A stretch of 37,838 nucleotides of DNA from Stagonosporopsis chrysanthemi (taxonomy: Eukaryota; Ascomycota; Dothideomycetes; Pleosporales; Didymellaceae): contig JAFISE010000242.1 of the NCBI GenBank assembly GCA_022560025.1, positions 1 through 37,838 on the forward strand, read 5' to 3'. Made by a program: the position numbers and the translations under genes. The notes beneath the pieces were generated by a model. That model worked only from the letters and a program-made list of their open reading frames with translations, made no database searches and was not told the DNA's origin. Shown here piece after piece: positions 31,638 through 37,838 of this stretch (position 1 is its first letter; the number at the start of each line of letters is the position of its first letter).

Positions 31638-34231
31638 ATGTCGTCGATGTATTCTACGAAAGTCGCAATGACGCCACTCGGTCAACGCAAAGTTGCTATT
31701 CCTCGATTGCAGAAGCCCAGCCATGGACAGGTTGCGACAAAGGACAGGCGCCGAGTCCCACGTGCATGTACCGCTGTATGTTCATTCTCTCAACGTGAAA
31801 TGAAGGCGGCGCCTATGGATCTCGCATTTGAAGTCGTCAAAAATATCTGATAGCCATGTTCAGTTGGCTAACATAGCTGCCCCACATCTAGTGTCGGTCT
31901 CATAAGATCAAGTGCACCGGTGAAAGGCCGCAGTGCAAGCATTGCGCGACGACCAGCAGAGAATGCGTGTACATTATGCCACGAAAAGACAGGCTGAAGA
32001 TGTAAGAGCAGCCGCAGTCGTGGTGTTTTGTGGCCTACTGACTGGGGTAGCGTTAACGAACGATGTCAGCAAATGGCTAGCCTGTTGAGAGGCTTTCAAT
32101 CTTGCGCAAATGCGGATGATGCCGGCAAGATTTCGGACCTTTTGGAAGCAGTACGTCTATTCGATTTTGTTGAGAAGAGTTCGAGTTCCTAATCTCAGCT
32201 TAGGTCGAAGAGGAGATATCTGAAGCCCGACACATAACAGCAGCACCCTCCATTCCAGACACCGACGCAAACGGTTCTCAAGAAAGCCATGACTTGAGTG
32301 TCCTCAACCACCAAAACGAGCTCGATACGGACTCCTTAGACCTTCTTGACGAAGACTTGCACATCAGCGACCGAGCTCGTGCGACAGGATTTGTTGGCAA
32401 GAACTCGGAAGTGCAATGGTTACGGGCCGCGGCTCTCGCGCAGAACGACCGACCAGAGGATGAGCTTGGCAGTCAACGAAGAGGTTCGTTCGTGTCTGGC
32501 CTGACCAATGAACAGATAAGTTCGTACAGCTTCTGGTCCGATGCCGACAGCGTGGACATTGACTTCTTCGTCGACCCCTACGATCTACCGCAACTCGAGA
32601 CTGCTGAGCGATTGCTGGGATGTTACATGAGCAAAGTGCACGACTCTTTCCCCATCTTGCCTCGAAAGACGTTCGAGGACCAGTTTCGGAAGTACTTCGC
32701 AGCGCTGTCGAACGGGAACGCACCACGCCTTAGCCCAAAATGGCAGGCAATCCTGAATCTTGTGTTCGCGATAGGTGCGAAGTATTCGCATTTGTCCAGG
32801 GCCAGCTGGCAGGCTGATGCGCGCGACCACCTCATCTACCAAGCAAGGGCTAGGACGTTCGGTCTGAACGAGTCCACCATGACGGTTCACCCCGACGTGC
32901 CCCAGATCCAGAGTCTTGGGCTCCTTGCGTTCTACTGGCTATCAGTCGGGCAAATTAGTCGGTATGCTAGTTCTTCTGTGCACCTGATTTCTGAGCGGCT
33001 TTGCTAACGGTATGGCAGTGCATGGACAGTCATCGGAATAGCCATTCGTTTTGCGTACACGCTAGGTCTTCATGTCCGGAACGAAGACCCATCTGCCACG
33101 GCAGTCAAACGAGAGACTTTGGTGCGCACATGGTGGAGTCTGTACTCGCTCGAGCGTACTCTCAGTATCATTTCTGGTCGACCCAGCCTTATCGTTGACT
33201 CATGTTGCTCGGTTCCCTTGCCAATGCCTGTCATCGAGGAGCAGATATCCGACCGAACAGAAGCTGCGTTTCGGAAGCGTGTGGGGAGTACATCGGGTCT
33301 TGTATCGACATCTCGTGGATGGTCGAACGGTCCAATCGATCCTCCTCGCACACCGGTGGGGCTCGGCACAGTAGAGGCAAACTCTGGCTCGTACTTCAAA
33401 GCCGCAGTCCAATTGTCGGTCGTAACACAGAGCATACTCACATCGCTCTACAACGCGTCGACGATAATCAGGACTGCGGCAGAGAACCAACACGAGATGG
33501 CCCAGCTCAGCCAAAGGCTTGATCAGTGGGTAATGGCTCTTCCCAGAGAGTTCAACTTCCAGGATCCAGGTAATGGCGTGAACATGATGTTTTCCCGCGA
33601 ACGCGTCCTCCTCGGATTCCAGCTCTGCAGCGCCAGAATGTTGTTGGGCCGACCATGTCTCAATCCTCGACGACAGGCCTGGAGAGAGGGTAGCGAGGCG
33701 ACCTTTTGCAGACGCATGGGCAACAGCTGCATCGAGGCGGCGAAAACCGTCGTGGACTTTCTGCCCGAGGAGCCGAACGCCCAGTCCATATACGACCAGG
33801 TCCCTTGGTGGTGCGTTGTTCACCACCTGATGCAGGCAGTCTCCGTGTTCCTGCTCGGTTTATCGTACCCGGCATCGACGTCGCAAGACAGCGTGCTTCT
33901 GATGCATTACACAAAGAAGGTGATCCAGTGGTTGTCGGTCATGCAGGATCCTATAGCAGAGCGGGCGTACCAGATTGCAATCAGCACCTTCGAAACTGTG
34001 TCAAGACGACACAACGTGGATGTAGCTGGAATGTGGAAAGCGAATGCCGTTCATGCAGCTGGCGTGCATCATCCAGTCGATCCGAGCATGGGGCCCTACG
34101 TCTCCCTACAGTATGCTCCGCAAAGCGCAGTCGCGACGTATGCAGCATACAACCCAATCTCTACCGGAACGATATACCCGCCTTACAATGGAACGGCCAT
34201 GTTTGCTGAGAATTATCGTATGGGAAGGTAG
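31638..34231 (+). CDS. Zn(II)2Cys6 transcription factor with fungal-specific domain
   Basis: Five exons (31638-31775, 31892-32001, 32051-32150, 32204-32961, 33019-34231) encode 772 aa. The introns are 116, 49, 53 and 57 nt, most with clear CTAAC/CTGAC branch sites. The first intron splits the zinc cluster; splicing gives Cys44-X2-Cys47-X6-Cys54-X6-Cys61-X2-Cys64-X6-Cys71 (ACTA|CRSHKIKC...), the binuclear DNA-binding domain. IVNERCQQMASLLRGF then forms a short coiled coil for dimerisation. The fungal_trans middle-homology domain (~240-500) includes LLGCYMSKVHDSFPILP, the GLLAFYWLSVGQ region and AWTVIGIAIRFAYTLGLHVRNE. The start is the first ATG in frame with the cluster; an upstream exon cannot be excluded. 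Target genes are unknown; there is no biosynthetic cluster beside it. Confidence 0.9.
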
Positions 34232-34385
34232 GTAACTGTGGATTGAAGACGGCATTTTTCGGGCTTTTGTAGCAACTGAATATTCCCCATAGTGCTGGAG
34301 TTGGGAGCATATGACGATTGGAGCATCAATCCCGCAGGCGTTTGTAGTTTTGGTGTGCATGTAGCATGGGAGGAGTTGGAGTCAT

Positions 34386-34411
34386 TGTTGTTGTTGTTGT
34401 TGTTGTTGTTG
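34386..34411. repeat. TTG/GTT trinucleotide microsatellite
   Basis: About nine TTG units lie some 160 bp past the stop codon of the transcription-factor gene, probably in or near its 3'UTR. Confidence 0.85.
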
Positions 34412-35145
34412 AAGACAAGGCCGATGTTTGGTTCGGACGTCATCAGGTGTCCCGAGAGGGCAAGTAATGAGCGGTCAGCAACACGGGGCTGGCATACTAT
34501 ATACACATACGAGCCGTCGAGATTCTCCCCAATCCCCGAGATGTGGTTCTATGGCAGCTCTGTAATAAGCTCGGTCTTTTGCATATAGCGACCCTTGCCA
34601 GTCAACAGGCAAACCGGATCTTTTGTCCATGAGGTATCACGAGAGCGGTCCGCTTTCCAGCTCTGTATGTACACCGAAACGACCCTTGCCAGTGATCCGT
34701 GTCAGACGGAGAGAGAGCCCGCCACGAATCACGGGCGGGAGAGATGACATCAAACTGAGCAAAACGCATCAGCCTCACATTGGCACATGCAACTCGTCCC
34801 AACTGGTGGCGGTAACGGCCCACCCCGCGGACCAGCAGAGCCAGTAGTGTGAAACTGTGCCCTGGATTTGCGGAAGGCCGGTAAGGCCACCGAGCTCCTA
34901 ACCACTACATACGGCGCTAGATGTCCTGGCCAGGCTCAAGGCATTACCACAGCCATTCCACGGGCTTCCCCGCTATTGTTTGAACGGCGACCACATGTGC
35001 TTATTGCAGCATAACGTGATGACTCGCTATGACCATGGCGTGGCGATTTCGCAGCGCAAAGCGGGCTTGTGTGTCTACGCGGCTGCCATGTTGTTGCCCG
35101 GCAGCTCTGTGGAAACCAAGTCAGGGAAGAGGAAATGGAGTACGA
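34412..35145. other. Intergenic, no gene seen
   Basis: The 14-base phrase CGACCCTTGCCAGT occurs at 34589-34602 and again at 34680-34693 in direct orientation. No coding frame is supported. Confidence 0.4.
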
Positions 35146-35270
35146 TCCAGTCCAGTCCAGTCCAGTCCAGTCCAATCCAGTCCAGTCCAATCCAGTCCAA
35201 TCCAGTCCAATCCAGTCCAATCCAGTCCAATCCAGTCCAATCCAGTCCAATCCAGTCCAGTCCAATCCAG
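35146..35270. repeat. TCCAG/TCCAA pentamer minisatellite
   Basis: About 25 units of TCCAG and TCCAA, mainly alternating as a 10-base higher-order unit TCCAGTCCAA. All frames stay open across the array because neither pentamer combination makes a stop, so overlapping open frames here are not evidence for genes. Confidence 0.92.
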
Positions 35271-35397
35271 TCTGGAGTGAAGTGGTAGGTGAGCACAGCA
35301 GGACACATGACGACAGGGAGTGCGTTGAGCAGCATAGTATACTTGTATTATCCAATTCTTCCTCCCCCTTGATTCAACGTAATGATTACTGCAACGT

Positions 35398-35494
35398 ACG
35401 TCCCGTCCCGTCCCGTCCCGTCCCGTCTGGTGCGGTCTCAGGGAGAGACAGCTTTTGTGGCACTGCGGCACTGTCTATCTATCTATCTATCTAT
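35398..35494. repeat. CGTCC pentamer and CTAT tetramer microsatellites
   Basis: CGTCC units occupy 35398-35427, and a CTAT array of about five units occupies 35474-35494. With the pentamer minisatellite just upstream they form a cluster of unrelated short repeats in the interval between the transcription factor and the 3' end of the WD40 gene. Confidence 0.85.
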
Positions 35495-35707
35495 GCTGCA
35501 GGCTGGCAGGGCTTCTGCGCTGGTTCGCCGGATGGGGCTCTGTGGTCTCTCTCACACCCTAATCTCCGCTCTTTCTTTCGGACGGCCGCCTCTTCGAGCG
35601 CGGCGTACTGGTCTCCTCCCCTGCCGTGGCCGGCAAGCGAGCCAGCCCGAGATTACCCAATGCGCAATGCGCAGACGCGTGCTGGCCACGAACTGTACGT
35701 GCCGACA

Positions 35708-37652
35708 CTATCGGGGGACGGGGATGATTGCAATCTGGCTTCTGGTCAGTGACTCTCCAACTATGGTCCAGCCTGCAAGGACAGAAGAAGTGAAAGGGGG
35801 AAGAGACGTACCTGATTCCCCAAGGCGATGGAAATCCGCGAACTGTCGTGGTCCCAGCCGAGATTGAACTCGCCGTCCACGCCCGGGTTCCATTTACTGG
35901 GGGCGTGGTGTTTTGCGCGCCACGCAGCTACCGGGACTTCGCGCTTCTCAATGTCCCAGATGGTGACTGCGTCCGGGCCGGCGGCGGCGAGGAGGGTGCC
36001 GTCGGGCGAGAAGGCGGTTTTGAAGGCCTGGCTGCTGTCGGTGGTGGAGAGGCGGCGCACGCAGGTAAAGGGCTCATTGGCGTCCCATATGCGGGCGTGG
36101 CCCGAGAGGGAGCAGGTGGCGAGGAGGGTGGTGGGCAGGGTTGTGCCGTTTGTGCCGTTTGTGCCGTTTGTGAGGGAGTCGTGTGCGGTCTTGACGCGGA
36201 AGTCGAGGTCGTTTGGGTATTTGTCGGGGTATTCGTGGACTTGCAGGTTGATGGAGTCGTTGGGGTGCAGGATGCCGAGATAGTATTGTTGTTCGCGCAC
36301 GCCGAGAGCAGCGATGATGCCCGAGGATGTGTCGTACTTGATGGTCTCCCATGTAATGTTTGTGTCTAGTGTTCGTTGTGTTGTTAGGGATTCTTCGGCG
36401 ACGTCGTAAATCTTGAACAGCTCCGAACCGCACACGACAAAGGCCGAGTCGCTGATCCAGTAGGCATCGTAGATTTGGGTGCTCGTGAAGTCGGTCCACG
36501 CAGGTATGGAGTCGCTGTCGTTCCTCCAGATCTTGATGGAGCCCTTCTCGCCGTCGGTGGAGATGGACAGCAACAGCTCTTTCCCCGGGTTCCATCGCAG
36601 GGTTGTGACCAGGCCGGCGGTGGACGATATGGCGTGCGAGGTGTCGCCGACGACCTTGATCAGCTTGTCCATGGTCATCTTCTCGCCGACCTCGTTGACG
36701 CACTGCTCGCGAGCGGACAAGATGACCTCACCCTCCGACTGCCAGCACAGCGCGGTGATGTCGAAGTTGGTGACGGGCAGTGTGAGGTCCATGGTCACGA
36801 TGGAGGCGTCGCTGTCGTGGGCAGATGGTTTGGCGACATTGTGCAGCTGCAGGATGGACTTGCCGGCGGCAAGCAGGAGCGGGGCTTCCTCGGGCCCCCA
36901 GGAGGTGTGCTCGACGAGCTTGGTGAGGTCTCTCGGGGCGGGTATGAAGGTGGAGTGTGGGGCGAGGTCGGCGATGTCGTCGGTCTGGATCAATGCGTCG
37001 GCGCCGATGCGCAGTGTCGAGATGGGTATGTCGGTGACGGAGGGCGACTCGGGGTCGGAGGGGGCGGGCTCGGAGTCTGCGCGCAGGCTGTTGGCGGTGT
37101 TGGTGGGCGGGGCGGTGCCGTTGGGGTCAAGGTCCATGGCGTCGCCGTGGACGTCTGTCTCGGAGCGGTCGGGGCGCGGGTCGGCAGGCAGGCCGTTCGT
37201 CTTGGGCTGCTTCTTGCGCTTGACGCCCTTCTTGGGCGGGGGGTCGGGTGGGGCGCCATTGGCGGCTTCGGCGGCGAGCTGGTGGGCGGGGATGCCCTTG
37301 TCGAGGGTGAGCAGCTCGCCGTTGCGGGCAGAGTAGGGGCGGCCATGGTCGGAGCCAAAGTTGTAGATGGTGTCGGTCTGCGGCAGTCAGCGGCAGTCAG
37401 CGGCAGTAAGCGTCAGGGTGGGCAGAAGACGGGGGCGGTGCGCACATTGGAGGCCTCGGCGCGCAGCTTGTCGAACTCGATGCCGTCCTGCAGGATGCGG
37501 ATCAGGGCGTGGGCGGAGACGTTCTTGGCGAAGGGCAGGGCGTCGGGGTCGCGCAGCCAGCACCGCGACAGCTGCAGGGCGGCGTTGCCGAAGCCGGCCT
37601 CCTGCAGGTAGCGCCAGACCAGGTAGTTAACGACGTTGCTGCTGAGGGCCAT
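35708..37652 (-). CDS. LisH/WD40 repeat protein, TBL1/Sif2-like corepressor subunit
   Basis: Three exons (37652-37446, 37377-35812, 35734-35708) encode 599 aa. Residues ~5-37 form a LisH dimerisation motif (VVNYLVWRYLQEAGFGNAAL). A basic stretch (KKGVKRKKQPK) should be a nuclear signal, followed by an acidic/Ser linker. From ~residue 195 to the end there are WD40-type blades, e.g. ITALCWQSEGEVILSA, TTLRWNPGKELLLSIS, GSIKIWRND, LSGHARIWDANE and AAAGPDAVTIWDIEKREV, with TNGTNGTNGT in one loop. The architecture matches yeast Sif2 and animal TBL1, subunits of histone-deacetylase corepressor complexes. The first intron (37445-37378, 68 nt) uses a GTGCGC donor. The second (35811-35735, 77 nt, GTACGT, CTGAC branch) leads to a nine-codon last exon, IAIIPVPR plus stop, which closes the last blade better than reading through. 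Confidence 0.85.
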
Positions 37653-37838
37653 GGCGCATTCTGGGCGGCAGCAGGCGCCGCGAGGGTCGGGGACGGGGAC
37701 GGGGACGGGGACGGGGACGGGGACGGGGAGGGGACGGGGTCGCGGTCGCGGTCGCGGTCGCGGTCGCGGTTGGGGTCGAGGGCGAGGGCCGGGCGAGGGC
37801 TGGTCGAGGGTCGGGGCGCGAGGGCTGGTCGAGGAGAT
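37653..37838. repeat. GC-rich hexamer arrays in the WD40 gene promoter
   Basis: About 37688-37738 is a GGGGAC hexamer array, followed to about 37770 by a CGCGGT hexamer array, then imperfect GGTCGAGGG/GCGAGGGC repeats to the window end. They begin roughly 35 bp upstream of the ATG of the LisH/WD40 gene and so form its leader or core promoter. The G-rich plus strand could form quadruplexes. Confidence 0.85.

Noticed and set aside
34589..34693. 14-base direct repeat CGACCCTTGCCAGT
   Set aside because: Only two short copies, no further structure or flanking similarity; probably chance or an old small duplication.
35772..35811. Alternative 39-nt last intron of the WD40 gene giving a three-residue tail (AGP)
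   Set aside because: No branch site, shorter than other introns here, and the downstream acceptor with a CTGAC branch gives a WD40-like final strand.
36475..37611. 378-codon plus-strand frame over the WD40 gene
   Set aside because: Antisense shadow of the LisH/WD40 gene, Gly/Val-rich.

Overview
The window is nuclear DNA of a filamentous ascomycete (Pezizomycotina; the gene set would fit a Dothideomycete, but I cannot prove the class). The evidence is GC-rich genes interrupted by short GT-AG introns of about 46-116 nt with CTAAC/CTGAC branch sites, a Zn(II)2Cys6 regulator, a GPI-anchored secreted protein, a fungal rhodopsin-type membrane protein and a v-SNARE.

Layout, left to right. 1-802: GC-rich leader of a two-exon glutamine-synthetase-like enzyme (803-2315, +), whose stop codon is followed almost at once by a run of 61 G. 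Convergent to it is an Msc7-type membrane-anchored aldehyde dehydrogenase (2534-4366, -). Then come a 25-bp perfect inverted repeat, a small cysteine-free secreted protein (4933-5334, +), a secreted GPI-anchored PEBP-fold protein (6251-7258, +), a divergent pair made of a membrane-anchored methyltransferase (7542-8417, -) and an Ayr1-type reductase (8768-9686, +), and mitochondrial 2-methylcitrate dehydratase (10360-12111, +).

12254-15046 holds two diverging copies of a small unnamed gene family with a conserved 5'UTR intron. The plus-strand copy is intact (110 aa). The minus-strand copy has a duplicated first coding exon and is broken by a nonsense codon and by a 23-bp tandem duplication. 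At 15967-16192 lies a U4 snRNA gene whose body is unmistakable, but whose 5' end reads correctly only if an mRNA-type intron of 98 nt is removed.

After a gene-poor stretch come a rhodopsin-like receptor-type membrane protein (19194-20968, +), the SNARE Vti1 (21544-22407, -), an FAD-dependent amine-oxidase-type enzyme (23219-24768, +) convergent with a glutathione S-transferase (24812-25477, -), about 6 kb without any gene I can support, a five-exon Zn2Cys6 transcription factor (31638-34231, +), a block of short tandem repeats, and a LisH/WD40 corepressor-type protein (35708-37652, -) with hexanucleotide repeats upstream.

These are mostly independent housekeeping and accessory genes and do not look like one biosynthetic cluster. 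Lipid links recur (Ayr1-type reductase, membrane methyltransferase, possible fatty-aldehyde dehydrogenase), but joint regulation is only conjecture. The most unusual items are the apparently intron-bearing U4 gene and the decaying small gene family.
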